In this document: in pieces, positions 28,718 to 37,734 of the stretch
How positions within the stretch are numbered: position 1 is the first letter of the stretch
How the letters are laid out: every line of letters begins with the position of its first letter
Source: Pantoea alfalfae
GTDB lineage: Bacteria; Pseudomonadota; Gammaproteobacteria; Enterobacterales; Enterobacteriaceae
Assembly: GCF_019880205.1 (NCBI RefSeq)
Contig: NZ_CP082294.1
Location: 1-64,000 of the forward strand
Direction of reading: 5' to 3'
DNA length: 64,000 nt
The notes under the pieces: model-generated
Told to the model about the DNA's origin: nothing
Database searches by the model: none
The model's input: the letters and a program-made list of their open reading frames with translations, nothing else
Made by a program: the position numbers and the translations under genes

Positions 28718-29045
28718 TACAATTAGCGTATTGGTGAGTCTGCATCGCAAACAGCAGACATCAGTTACCAGCACAGCTTTACATCTGCCCGCCAGACTCT
28801 CGTCCTGTATTATTTTATGCTACGAAAATGTAACAAACTCATCCATTAAACCAACTGCAGCAATCGTTAAAGGTTTTCCCGCTGGTGGCGATAACTCAAT
28901 GGCGTTGAGCGCGCCAGTCAATGATGAATCCGGCACTCAGCGACGAGTTCTGAACGCGAACGGACCTGCATTTAGCCCTCCTTTTATACACATCAGACAA
29001 TGCGAATTAAGCGCAAGTTACTCACATAAAAGCGAAAATAATAAT
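28718..29045. other. Intergenic region, 328 bp, promoters of relB and FIST receptor
   Basis: Divergent region holding the relB promoter (not clearly defined) and the FliA-type promoter at 28868-28894. The long frame reading through it towards the FIST receptor is upstream of the likely transcription start and was not included in that gene. Confidence 0.5.
28868..28894 (+). promoter_or_regulatory. FliA (sigma-28) flagellar-class promoter
   Basis: TAAAGGTT (28868-28875), an 11-bp spacer and GGCGATAA (28887-28894): 7 of 8 matches in each half of the FliA consensus, with exact spacing. It would start transcription near 28902, giving a leader of about 140 nt before the FIST-domain chemoreceptor. 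Confidence 0.75.
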
Positions 29046-31019
29046 ATGTCGATCATTAAGACGATCAAAAGACGCCTGCCTGTTGCCCGTCTTAGGCGTA
29101 GCAGCCAGCCAGCGAATGGCACCTGGGATTGTCGTGCGTTGCCAGATTCACTCTCTTCCATTGGTTTAAGCTCGCGCGCGGGCGGGATCCTGATGACGTT
29201 TGTTCCACCAGAAGCCGATTTTCAGCGGGTCAGTCAGGCCTGGCAGCGCTTTAACACCCCCGATCTGACGGTGCTGACGCTCTCTTCCAACGGTGCGCTG
29301 AGCAGCAGTCGATCACAAAGTACCTACTGTGAGGGGAATGGCCCGGAAGGAAGCTATCTCTGGCTGCCCGACACGCTGATCGCCAGTCATGAGACACACA
29401 TTGTCGACCTGCATGTCGCCGACACACAGACCGCCAGCCAGCGTATCACCGCCATCCAGCAGGAGCTGGCACGGTTGCAGGTGCGGATGCCGCTTTCGGC
29501 GGATCGTACTTTCGCCATGATTTACTGCGATGGATTGTCAGCGTCAGAAGGCTTTCTGATGCAGGCCTGGTACAACTGTGGGCGTTTTCCCTGCCTGGCG
29601 ATTGGTGGTTCAGCGGGCGGCAAAATCACCTTTGATGGCACCTGGATTGGTGCGGGTGGGAGGGTACTGCAGGGCAAGGCTGTCATCGTGTTCTGCCAGA
29701 TGGCAGCAGGAAAATCCTTTGCGCCGTTTAAAAGCCAGAACTTCACGCCACGCGAGCAGAGCTGGCTGATTGCTGAAGCCGATCCGATTGCGCGCACCGT
29801 CACTTCTGTATTTAACCGTCAGGGTCAGCAGCAGCCGTTTGTCGCGTCGCTGTGTGAACATCTCAACTGCACCGAAGCGCAGTTGACCGAGCGGCTAAAG
29901 GGGTTAACTTTCGGCGTTAAAGTCGGTGGGGAGTACTTCATTCGCTCGATCGCCAAAATTGAATCGGGTGGCGTGCACTTTTTCTGTGACCTTGAGTTTG
30001 GCGATCGGCTGTTCCTGATGGAAGAAAAAGACTTTAAACAGGCGACACAGCAGGAGTGGCAGGCTTTTACTGCCCGGCATGGCAAACCGGCCGCAATACT
30101 CATGAACGACTGTATCCTGCGTCGTGTAGGTAATGCTGACAAACTGCACAATGCCCACTTCTTCAAAGGGATTGCCGCGGCCGGCTTTTCCAGCTTTGGT
30201 GAAATCCTGGGCGTGCCAATCAATCAGACGCTTTCGGCGCTGGTGTTTTTCAATCATGACGTCAAAGCGATGAGCCAGTTTCCGGTGGAGTATGCCGGTT
30301 ACGCTGCCCATTACGCGCAGCGCGCGTTGCGCCGCTGGGAAGCGCTGAACAGCATTCAGACACGGGTGCTGGATCGGGTGATCAACTATCAGCAGGCGCT
30401 GACGCCGCTGATGGAGGCGCTACCGGTACTGGAAACGGCGACTCACAGCCAGGGCGAAACGCTGAGTCTGGCAGAAAGCAGTATCCGTAACATCAGCAAC
30501 ATCGCCACTGAGAGTCAGCAGGCGCAGGGCCGGCTGGATGAAGGGCTTGACGATCTGGAAAAAATATCGAATGGCATCAATGAGATTACGCATGGCATCA
30601 GCAATATAGCTTTCCAGACCAACATTCTGGCGCTGAATGCCGCTGTCGAAGCAGCACGTGCAGGCGAGGCTGGCCGCGGCTTCGCCGTAGTAGCAGGCGA
30701 AGTTCGTCGTCTGGCACATTCGTCGAAAGAGCAGGCTGAAGCCACGGCGAGTAACATCGGCGAGGCGGTTACCACCATCTCACGGATCCGGCTGGTGGCC
30801 AATGACTCGGCACAGACGGCGGCACAGATGGCTGAGCGCAGCATCAGCGCGGCCGATACGCTGGCAGCCATGAATCAGCAGACCCGACATGAGCGCGCCG
30901 ACATTGCGAAGCATCTCGGCAGCCTGCGTGAACTGACGCAGGGAATGGACGCGATGCAGGAAGCGGTCGCGCAGCTCAAAGTGTTACAAACGCTTTCCGG
31001 GGCGCAGGTTAAAGGCTGA
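29046..31019 (+). CDS. Cytoplasmic chemoreceptor with FIST sensor domain
   Basis: 657 residues without membrane segments. An N-terminal FIST domain covers about residues 45-240 (for example [20 protein letters not shown] and [18 protein letters not shown]). A FIST_C domain covers about 250-395. A short methyl-accepting signalling domain is at the C-terminus, about 430-650, with the tip [24 protein letters not shown] domains are thought to bind small ligands such as amino acids. The output is presumably the CheA pathway. The start at 29046 was chosen because earlier in-frame codons lie upstream of the FliA promoter start point; its ribosome binding site is weak. No C-terminal pentapeptide. Confidence 0.9.
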   Translation: MSIIKTIKRRLPVARLRRSSQPANGTWDCRALPDSLSSIGLSSRAGGILMTFVPPEADFQRVSQAWQRFNTPDLTVLTLSSNGALSSSRSQSTYCEGNGPEGSYLWLPDTLIASHETHIVDLHVADTQTASQRITAIQQELARLQVRMPLSADRTFAMIYCDGLSASEGFLMQAWYNCGRFPCLAIGGSAGGKITFDGTWIGAGGRVLQGKAVIVFCQMAAGKSFAPFKSQNFTPREQSWLIAEADPIARTVTSVFNRQGQQQPFVASLCEHLNCTEAQLTERLKGLTFGVKVGGEYFIRSIAKIESGGVHFFCDLEFGDRLFLMEEKDFKQATQQEWQAFTARHGKPAAILMNDCILRRVGNADKLHNAHFFKGIAAAGFSSFGEILGVPINQTLSALVFFNHDVKAMSQFPVEYAGYAAHYAQRALRRWEALNSIQTRVLDRVINYQQALTPLMEALPVLETATHSQGETLSLAESSIRNISNIATESQQAQGRLDEGLDDLEKISNGINEITHGISNIAFQTNILALNAAVEAARAGEAGRGFAVVAGEVRRLAHSSKEQAEATASNIGEAVTTISRIRLVANDSAQTAAQMAERSISAADTLAAMNQQTRHERADIAKHLGSLRELTQGMDAMQEAVAQLKVLQTLSGAQVKG

Positions 31020-31123
31020 TTTATCAACATAAAAGACAAAAAAGTGCGGTGTAAGCGTAACGGCCAGGCAAGGCAGGCTTTCAGTTGTTACACTTGTCGG
31101 TGATTAACCACGCAGAGGTACTA

Positions 31124-32140
31124 ATGAAAATCAAAAGTTATGCAGCCATGCAGGCTGGCCAGGCCCTTGAACTCTATGAGTACGATGCCGCCGAACTGGC
31201 AGCCGAAGAAGTCGAAGTCCAGGTGGAATATTGTGGCGTCTGCCACTCAGATCTGTCGATGATCGATAACGAATGGGGCATCTCTCAGTTCCCGGTGATT
31301 GCAGGACATGAAGTGATTGGCCGGGTTTCAGCCCTGGGCGAAGCGGCTAAAAGCAAAGGTCTCTCAATCGGCCAGCGTGTAGGAATTGGCTGGACAGCCA
31401 AAAGCTGTCAGCACTGCGATGCCTGTATCAACGGCGAGCAGGTTAACTGTCAGCAGGGCAGCATCCCGACCATCATGAACAAGGGTGGTTTTGCCGAGAA
31501 GCTGCGCGCCGACTGGCAATGGGTTATCCCGCTGCCGGAAAAACTGGATGCGGCCAGCGCCGGTCCGCTGCTGTGCGGCGGTATTACCGTATTTAAACCC
31601 CTGCTGATGAGCAACATCACTGCGACCAGCCGTGTTGGCGTGATTGGTATTGGCGGTCTGGGCCATATCGCGATTAAACTCCTGCACGCGATGGGTGCCG
31701 AAGTCGTGGCCTTCAGCTCAACGCCGGATAAGAAGCAGTCGATTCTGGATATGGGTGCGGATGAAGTGGTTAACAGCCGTGATCCTGAAGCCCTGAAGAA
31801 GCAGGCGGGTCGTTTTGATCTGATCCTGAGCACCGTGGCAGTCGACCTGGACTGGAAACCTTATTTCGCCGCGCTGGCACCTCAGGGTAAATTCCACACT
31901 GTGGGTGCCGTAATGAAGCCGATTGAAGTCAGTGCTTTTGATCTGATCCTGGGCGACAAAGCGGTAACCGGTTCATCAACCGGCTCACCAGGCCAGCTGC
32001 GCTCGCTGTTGCGACTCGCATCGCGTGCGGATATTGCGCCACAGGTTGAATTCTTCCCGATGTCAGACATCAATAAAGCGCTGGATCACGTCCGCGCCGG
32101 TAAAGCCAATTACCGCGTGGTTCTTAAAGCCGATTTCTGA
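31124..32140 (+). CDS. Zinc-dependent NAD(P) alcohol/aldehyde dehydrogenase (YahK/CAD type)
   Basis: 338-residue MDR-family enzyme. The catalytic zinc site reads CGVCHSD and GHEVIG. The structural zinc cysteines lie in [16 protein letters not shown]. The Rossmann motif is [21 protein letters not shown] after the second strand suggests NADP preference, as in E. coli YahK and cinnamyl alcohol dehydrogenases. It probably reduces aldehydes to alcohols. The start at 31124 has GAGG 5 nt upstream; the frame opens 13 codons earlier. A strong terminator follows, so it is a single-gene unit. Confidence 0.93.
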   Translation: MKIKSYAAMQAGQALELYEYDAAELAAEEVEVQVEYCGVCHSDLSMIDNEWGISQFPVIAGHEVIGRVSALGEAAKSKGLSIGQRVGIGWTAKSCQHCDACINGEQVNCQQGSIPTIMNKGGFAEKLRADWQWVIPLPEKLDAASAGPLLCGGITVFKPLLMSNITATSRVGVIGIGGLGHIAIKLLHAMGAEVVAFSSTPDKKQSILDMGADEVVNSRDPEALKKQAGRFDLILSTVAVDLDWKPYFAALAPQGKFHTVGAVMKPIEVSAFDLILGDKAVTGSSTGSPGQLRSLLRLASRADIAPQVEFFPMSDINKALDHVRAGKANYRVVLKADF

Positions 32141-32158
32141 TGCGAATCTGAAATGAAT

Positions 32159-32187
32159 ATGCCGCAGCCTGCTGCGGCATTTTTTTT
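32159..32187 (+). terminator. Rho-independent terminator after dehydrogenase
   Basis: Perfect 9-bp stem ATGCCGCAG / CTGCGGCAT (32159-32167, 32172-32180) with a 4-nt loop, then a T-run. Confidence 0.93.
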
Positions 32188-32414
32188 GTCCTCATGTTGT
32201 CAGCCCTGCTCCTGATAATTTGTTTCACAATCAGGTCATGCCCTTTCTTCCATCAAGCTCGGACTCCCGTCAGCGATACATTCAAAACTGGCCCGAATCC
32301 ATCGAACACTGTCCTGTGAGCCTGTCACGGGCAGGTCAGAGCATGCGGTAAAGTGAACGTATCGCAGCCTGTAAGCCTGGCTGATATCAAAACAGACCGT
32401 TTATGGAGCACACA

Positions 32415-33194
32415 ATGAAGCTGACCCAGATTCGTAATGCCACACTGCTGCTGGAGTATGCAGGCAATAAATTCATGATCGATCCGATGCTGGCTGATAA
32501 AGAAGCGTGGCCAGGCTTTACCGGTAACGCCCGTCCCCATCTGCGCAATCCCATGGTTGAGCTGCCTCTCCCGGTTGAGGCGCTGCTGGAGGTAGATGCA
32601 GTGATTGTCACCCACACACATATGGACCATTGGGACGAGGCTGCGCAGCAGCTTATACCGAAGACGATGATGATCTATAGCCAGAATGAAAGTGATGCAG
32701 CGCTGATTCGTTCGCAGGGTTTTGCACATGTTCGGGTGCTGCAGGATGAAAATTCGTTTGTCGACGGCCTGACAATCCACAAAACAGAGGGTCAGCATGG
32801 CAGCAATGCGTTGTACGCCGACAAAACAATGGGCGATATTCTGGGTGATGCCTGTGGTCTGGTGTTTACCCATCCGTCAGAAAAAACGCTCTACATTGCC
32901 GGGGATACCGTCTGGGTTAAGCCTTATGTCAGAACGCTGCAACGTTTTCAGCCGCAGGTCGTGGTAATCAATGCCGGCAATGCGACTAACGATCTCTATG
33001 GCCCGATTATCATGGGAAAAGAGGATACGCTGCGTACGCTCAATATTCTGCCTGAAGCGACACTGGTAACTTCGCACATGGAAGCGATCAACCATTGTCT
33101 GCTGACACGCGCTGAACTGCGAGTTTACACCCAGGAACAGGGTATTGCTGACCAGGTAGTGATCCCGGAAGATGGTGAAACGATGATGTTCTGA
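32415..33194 (+). CDS. Metallo-beta-lactamase-fold hydrolase (UlaG-like)
   Basis: 259 residues. It has the full MBL metal motif THTHMDHWDE (HxHxDH) near residue 68, later EGQHGS, the bridging Asp in AGDTVW, and a final His in SHMEAINH. Layout and size resemble the UlaG/YtkL-like group. Substrate unknown. The start at 32415 has GGAG 6 nt upstream; an ATG four codons earlier is possible. The AraC-type regulator gene starts 75 bp downstream on the same strand, so the two probably form an operon. Confidence 0.87.
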   Translation: MKLTQIRNATLLLEYAGNKFMIDPMLADKEAWPGFTGNARPHLRNPMVELPLPVEALLEVDAVIVTHTHMDHWDEAAQQLIPKTMMIYSQNESDAALIRSQGFAHVRVLQDENSFVDGLTIHKTEGQHGSNALYADKTMGDILGDACGLVFTHPSEKTLYIAGDTVWVKPYVRTLQRFQPQVVVINAGNATNDLYGPIIMGKEDTLRTLNILPEATLVTSHMEAINHCLLTRAELRVYTQEQGIADQVVIPEDGETMMF

Positions 33195-33269
33195 GCATCG
33201 TGGCATTAAACCGGCCCAGTTGCGCGGTTCATTCTTAATCATACATTTTCACACAATAAGGGGGGGAAG

Positions 33270-34262
33270 ATGGCTGCTCTGAGAGTTGCTGTGTTGGCAA
33301 CAGCCGGTTTTAGTCCATTTCATTTTTCAGTTCCCTGCATTCTGTTCGGCTCTGCTCTCCCGCAGCAGGGTCTGTTTCAGATTGATATCTGTGCAGAAAA
33401 ATCAGGCCCGGTGATCTCAGAGATGGGGCTGTCAATCATGGTGGCGCATGGGCTAACCCTGCTTGATCAGGCAGATATCGTTATCGTGCCATACTGGCAC
33501 AATCCGGACGAAAAACCGTCACAGGCGCTGCTTGATAAGCTGGTCGCTACCTGGCAGCGTGGCGCGGAGGTCGTCGGACTTTGTCTGGGGACTTACGTAC
33601 TGGCTTATGCAGGCCTGCTTGATCAGCATCGGGCTGCTACCCACTGGGAATTTGAGCGTGACTTCAGCGAACGCTTTCCGCAGGTTCTGCTCGACAGCAA
33701 TGCCCTTTATACCCGGGACGATCGTCTTATCACCTCTGCCGGCACTGCGGCGGGTATCGACTGCTGTCTGGACATCATCCGTCAGCACTATGGCAGCGCC
33801 GTAGCGAATCGGGTGGCCAGACGTATGGTGGTGCCGCCTTACCGTGAAGGCGGACAGGCGCAATTTATTGAGCGGCCGGTTCCGGCGTCCACGCGAGACG
33901 GTAAGATCAATGCACTGCTGGCATCCCTGCGAGAGAATCTGCATCTGCCGCAGGATCTGGACTCACTCGCGCACACACTCAGCATGAGCCGGCGAACGCT
34001 GACGCGCCATTTTCATAAGGCGACGGGGATGTCACTGGGCGATTGGCTGACGGCTGAGCGTCTGCAGCGTAGCCAGCAGTTACTGGAAACCACCGGCATC
34101 AGCATTGAATGTGTAGCAGCAAAGGCAGGCTTTGATTCACCTGTCTCATTCCGGCAGCGTTTCAAATCCCGGTTTGGCGTCTCTCCCAGCGAGTGGCGCC
34201 GGGCGTTTCGTGGTCCACAGAAGAGGGTGAACGACGAGAAAGTGGCAAAAGATAACGCATGA
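33270..34262 (+). CDS. GlxA-type AraC-family regulator (DJ-1/PfpI-HTH)
   Basis: 330 residues. The N-terminal DJ-1/PfpI-like amidotransferase fold covers about residues 1-190, with the nucleophile-elbow region GLCLGTYVLAYAGLLD. A C-terminal AraC double helix-turn-helix covers about 215-315, with TLSMSRRTLTRHFHKATG and AGFDSPVSFRQRFKSRFGVS. Family members such as GlxA, GbdR and CdhR respond to amino-acid-related metabolites. A purine-rich GGGGGGAAG lies 2-5 nt upstream of the ATG. Probably the regulator of, or cotranscribed with, the MBL hydrolase before it. Confidence 0.92.
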   Translation: MAALRVAVLATAGFSPFHFSVPCILFGSALPQQGLFQIDICAEKSGPVISEMGLSIMVAHGLTLLDQADIVIVPYWHNPDEKPSQALLDKLVATWQRGAEVVGLCLGTYVLAYAGLLDQHRAATHWEFERDFSERFPQVLLDSNALYTRDDRLITSAGTAAGIDCCLDIIRQHYGSAVANRVARRMVVPPYREGGQAQFIERPVPASTRDGKINALLASLRENLHLPQDLDSLAHTLSMSRRTLTRHFHKATGMSLGDWLTAERLQRSQQLLETTGISIECVAAKAGFDSPVSFRQRFKSRFGVSPSEWRRAFRGPQKRVNDEKVAKDNA

Positions 34263-34299
34263 TCAAGTCGGGATGGCTATCGGCATTCCGGGATTTTAA

Positions 34300-34340
34300 T
34301 GCCGGAATAGTGTCACACAGTAGCGGTCACTATTCCGGCA
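34300..34340. terminator. Bidirectional hairpin between convergent genes
   Basis: Perfect 13-bp arms TGCCGGAATAGTG (34300-34312) and CACTATTCCGGCA (34328-34340) between the ends of the AraC-type gene and hns. The U-runs are weak on both sides. A second overlapping pairing, GGCATT with AATGCC (34282-34303), is possible. Confidence 0.65.
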
Positions 34341-34352
34341 GAAATGTTGCGA

Positions 34353-34754
34353 TTAAAGCAGGAAATCATCCAGCGACTGACCATTTTCAATCGCCGCTTT
34401 AATGACGGAGGGCGTTCGACCCTGACCGGTCCAGTAACGGACCAGGCCATTTTCATCGGTGTAACGGTATTTGGCCGGACGTTTCGCGCGTTTCTTTGTA
34501 CCGGTTGCGGAAGGCGATGCGCTATTTACCAGCTCCGCTGGGTTAATGCCTTCTTCCAGCAACAGCTCCTGGTAAAACGCCAGTTTCTCCGCTTTTTCAC
34601 GGGCTTCTGCTGCCCGCGCGTTTTCCTCATCACGACGCTCATTTACTACGGTCTCTAATTTCTGGCGCAACTCTTCGAGCATATCCAGAGCCATATTGCG
34701 CGCCTCTGCACGAAGCGTGCGGATATTATTCAGGCTGCTCAGGTTCTTATTCAT
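34353..34754 (-). CDS. H-NS family nucleoid protein, copy 1
   Basis: 133 residues. The N-terminal coiled-coil oligomerisation region begins [16 protein letters not shown], as in H-NS. A linker rich in Lys/Arg precedes the C-terminal DNA-binding domain, where the minor-groove loop reads YWTGQGRTP (core QGR). It should bind AT-rich DNA and silence it. Plasmid-borne H-NS proteins often act as stealth factors that keep plasmid genes from disturbing the host. GAGG lies 6 nt upstream of the start at 34754. A second paralogue lies 2.6 kb away. Confidence 0.93.
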   Translation of the reverse strand: MNKNLSSLNNIRTLRAEARNMALDMLEELRQKLETVVNERRDEENARAAEAREKAEKLAFYQELLLEEGINPAELVNSASPSATGTKKRAKRPAKYRYTDENGLVRYWTGQGRTPSVIKAAIENGQSLDDFLL

Positions 34755-35028
34755 AAATTTCCTCAAATATCCAGGCTAATCAATAAAGTGCAAATTATTC
34801 AGCCAGCAAGGGTAACATTTACGTGCCTGCGAATTGAAGCTTAAATGTGGATTTATTCGCTAGTAATGCTGCACTATGAACACTGATTGAGCCAGTTAAG
34901 GTGAGGATTTAAGCGAATTCTGCTGTTTTAATGCAGATTGTCATTATCGAAGCGGGATTGCGGGATTTGCATTTTTGCTTTTGATTAACTGTGCTTAAAT
35001 CAGTCAACCGGGTTTATTAAGGACAGGC

Positions 35029-36600
35029 ATGAAGTTTCGCCGTAAAAACGATGGTCCTGCGCCAGAAATTTCACCGCTGCTGAGAAGCATAATGCTTTCA
35101 GGTGTATTACTCACTGTGGCGGTAATTGGATTAAATGTGTGGACGCTGCGGGAAGACTGGAATGAAACCGTCCGTAAAGCTGAGGATACGGCCGTGAATC
35201 TCTCACTTTCGCAGGCGCGGCAGGCTGACGATACGTTTCTGCAAACCGAACTTTCATTGCGCGAAGTACAACGTGAGCTTGAAAAGCAGCTCGCCACCAC
35301 CGGTGCAGAGGGTAAGGCATTGAGTCAGACGATGCATCTCTTGCAGAGCCATCTGCCGCAACTTCACGGTCTGTTCTACTATGATGAGCGCGGCCGGTGG
35401 ATAGCGACCTCGATGAGCAGGATACCGCCAGGTGTTGATAATTCCGATCGTGAGTATTTCGATTATCATCGTGCCAGCCCGCGCAATAACCTGCATATCG
35501 GCCCGGTCATTCGCAGCCGCACCACGCACGAACTGGTAATTCCGGTTACCCTGCGGGTCAACGATGCTTACAACGGTTTTAAGGGTGTATTGCTCGCCAC
35601 CGTTAAAGTGGACTACTTTCGCCGTTTCTACAGCTACTACGAACTCAGTGATGGCGATGTGCTGGTGCTGATGCTGGCAGACAGTACGGTGCTTTACGCC
35701 CGGCCGATGCCCGATAGCTACATCGGCAAAAATCTTTCAGTGAGTCCGCTGTTCCTGAAGATCCTGGCCAATTCGGATAAAGGAAGCGGTCAATGGACGG
35801 CTGCGCTTGATGGTAAAAAGCGCATCTTCGGTTTTGTCCGCTCACAGCGATATCCGCTGGTGGTAGCCGCGGGCTACGATAAGCGTGCCCTCTTTAACTA
35901 CTGGCTTAAGAGCTGGGTACAGGATCTGATTCTGAGTCTGGCTCTGCTACTTGTTATTCTTTTACTGGGTGCGTTTGTGCTGCGTCAGGTGCGCCATACG
36001 CTGCGTTATCAGCGTGAGCTGACACGATTACGCGATGAACTGACAGCAGCGAATCGCTCCCTGGAAAATCAGGCACAGAGTGACGGGCTGACAGGGGTTG
36101 CTAACCGTCGCCATTTCGACCACATGCTGACAGAAAGCCTGCTGAATGCGGAGCTGAGTGGCATGCCCGTGTCACTGATTCTGTTTGATATCGACTATTT
36201 TAAACGTTACAACGACACTTACGGTCATGTAGCCGGTGACGACTGTCTGAAAAAAGTGGCCACCGTTCTGAAACACGCCGCCCGGCGCAAAAACGAACTC
36301 ACAGCCCGCTATGGCGGCGAAGAGTTTGCCATCATTTTGTCTGAACAACCGCTGTCCGCTGCGCTGGACCTGGCGGAGTCCATCATCGCAGCCGTCAATC
36401 TGCTCACTATTCCGCATATGACCACTGAGCTGCCGCAAAAGCACATTACCCTGAGTGCAGGCTGTGCCATGTATCTGGCTACTGATTCACAGCAGGGGAA
36501 ACAGGCGCTGATAGAGCGTGCGGATGAGGCCTTGTATCGTGCGAAACGGGCAGGGCGCAACCGGGTGATGTGTGAAAAGCGCCCGGCTCAGCACGCGTGA
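35029..36600 (+). CDS. Membrane diguanylate cyclase with dCache sensor
   Basis: 523 residues. TM1 covers about residues 19-39, a periplasmic double-Cache (PDC) sensor 45-290, TM2 301-322, a short coiled-coil linker, and the GGDEF domain 355-515. The active-site loop is GGEEF near 429 (a functional variant), with DIDYFKRYNDTYGH before it. The primary inhibitory site, usually RxxD five residues ahead, reads RKNE, so product inhibition may be weak. It should make c-di-GMP in response to an unknown periplasmic ligand. AGGACA lies 5 nt upstream of the ATG. It is flanked by two hns genes. Confidence 0.95.
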   Translation: MKFRRKNDGPAPEISPLLRSIMLSGVLLTVAVIGLNVWTLREDWNETVRKAEDTAVNLSLSQARQADDTFLQTELSLREVQRELEKQLATTGAEGKALSQTMHLLQSHLPQLHGLFYYDERGRWIATSMSRIPPGVDNSDREYFDYHRASPRNNLHIGPVIRSRTTHELVIPVTLRVNDAYNGFKGVLLATVKVDYFRRFYSYYELSDGDVLVLMLADSTVLYARPMPDSYIGKNLSVSPLFLKILANSDKGSGQWTAALDGKKRIFGFVRSQRYPLVVAAGYDKRALFNYWLKSWVQDLILSLALLLVILLLGAFVLRQVRHTLRYQRELTRLRDELTAANRSLENQAQSDGLTGVANRRHFDHMLTESLLNAELSGMPVSLILFDIDYFKRYNDTYGHVAGDDCLKKVATVLKHAARRKNELTARYGGEEFAIILSEQPLSAALDLAESIIAAVNLLTIPHMTTELPQKHITLSAGCAMYLATDSQQGKQALIERADEALYRAKRAGRNRVMCEKRPAQHA

Positions 36601-36658
36601 TCAAATTCTGAACTGCACCTGTGGCACGGTAATCGCTCAACCTCAACAGGGAGCGATC

Positions 36659-37108
36659 ATGTCAGACGATACCGGTTTCACTCATCTTGCTTTACAGGTA
36701 TGTGATTTAGAAAAAAGCGTAGATTTTTATCATCGTTATGCCGGGATGCAGGTAATACATCAGCGAGCACCGGGTATTGCGGAAGCGCAAAAAGTCGCAT
36801 GGCTGTCTGACCTGACCCGACCTTTTGCTCTGGTACTGGTGCAATCTGATAACAGTAACGATACGCCACTGGGGCCTTTTGGTCATATTGGCGTAGCCTG
36901 CGGCAGTCGCGAAGAGATAGATGAAAAAGTGGCAATTGCGCGGCGCGAAGGTGTATTGCGACGCGATGCGCAGCAATCTGAAATACCCGTTGGTTACTGG
37001 GCATTTTTTGCCGATCCTGATGGTAATACGCTTGAACTTTCATTTGGTCAGCAGATCGGGTTGGCAATCATCAGGGCCCGTAAGTCCCCGTCGGTTGTGA
37101 ATAGATAA
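36659..37108 (+). CDS. VOC (glyoxalase/bleomycin-resistance fold) protein
   Basis: 149 residues with the paired beta-alpha-beta-beta-beta modules of the VOC superfamily. Likely metal ligands are His in FTHLALQV, His in FGHIGVAC and Glu in GNTLELSF. The DPDGN turn is typical. Members include glyoxalase I, dioxygenases and fosfomycin-resistance proteins; which reaction applies here is not clear. The start at 36659 has GGGAG 6 nt upstream; the frame opens earlier inside the cyclase gene. It starts 58 bp after the cyclase and may be cotranscribed. Confidence 0.88.
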   Translation: MSDDTGFTHLALQVCDLEKSVDFYHRYAGMQVIHQRAPGIAEAQKVAWLSDLTRPFALVLVQSDNSNDTPLGPFGHIGVACGSREEIDEKVAIARREGVLRRDAQQSEIPVGYWAFFADPDGNTLELSFGQQIGLAIIRARKSPSVVNR

Positions 37109-37283
37109 AACGGCTCAGGTAAGTGAATAAAGCCTTTTATCTGCAACGCGATTACGCAGAGCATTTCGGTTATTACATTCAGGATAGTGTCTGTGCATGA
37201 TTGTGTATGAAGGAGGATTCGCAGCGCATGAAAGGCAGGAAAAGTAGGTGTTGTTGATTGATATGTTTCTGTCTGTTGATGAT

Positions 37284-37313
37284 AAAAAACCGCCTGGGTA
37301 ATGCCAGGCGGTT
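37284..37313 (-). terminator. Rho-independent terminator of hns copy 2
   Basis: On the minus strand a 10-bp perfect stem AACCGCCTGG / CCAGGCGGTT is followed by a T-run. It lies 20 bp after the hns stop. Confidence 0.93.
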
Positions 37314-37332
37314 ATCATCCAGGCATTCTGAA

Positions 37333-37734
37333 TTAGATCAGAAAATCGTCCAGCGATTTACCTGCATCGATGGCTGATTTAATAGCCGATGGGGTACGGC
37401 CCTGACCTGTCCACTGCTTAACGTCACCATTCTCGTCGGTATACTGATATTTAGCCGGACGAGGCGCACGTTTTTTCTTCTCAGCAGGCGCAGTGGGCAT
37501 ACCATTTAACAGTTCGTTAGGATCGATACCTTCCTGCAACAATAATTCACGATATTTTGCCAGTTTCTCAGCTTTTTCACGATTAGCCGCTTCAGAAGCC
37601 TGAGCTTCTTCACGTCGCTCACTGACCACAACAGACAGTTTTTCCAGCATTTCTTCCAGGGCAGCAAGGTCAAGCTCGCGAGCATTTGCGCGGAGGGTAC
37701 GGATATTATTCAAGCTGTTGAGAGTGTCACTCAT
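37333..37734 (-). CDS. H-NS family nucleoid protein, copy 2
   Basis: 133 residues, closer to chromosomal H-NS than copy 1: [55 protein letters not shown] and KSLDDFLI. It has the complete dimerisation domain, linker and QGR DNA-binding loop. The start at 37734 is preferred (GGTGA 5 nt upstream, family length); an ATG four codons earlier is possible. It has its own terminator. It can probably form mixed oligomers with copy 1 and with the host H-NS. Confidence 0.94.
   Translation of the reverse strand: MSDTLNSLNNIRTLRANARELDLAALEEMLEKLSVVVSERREEAQASEAANREKAEKLAKYRELLLQEGIDPNELLNGMPTAPAEKKKRAPRPAKYQYTDENGDVKQWTGQGRTPSAIKSAIDAGKSLDDFLI

Noticed and set aside
28671-29045. Upstream extension of the FIST chemoreceptor (782 codons in total)
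   Set aside because: It overlaps relB on the other strand and lies largely upstream of the FliA-type promoter; the extra residues fit no domain.
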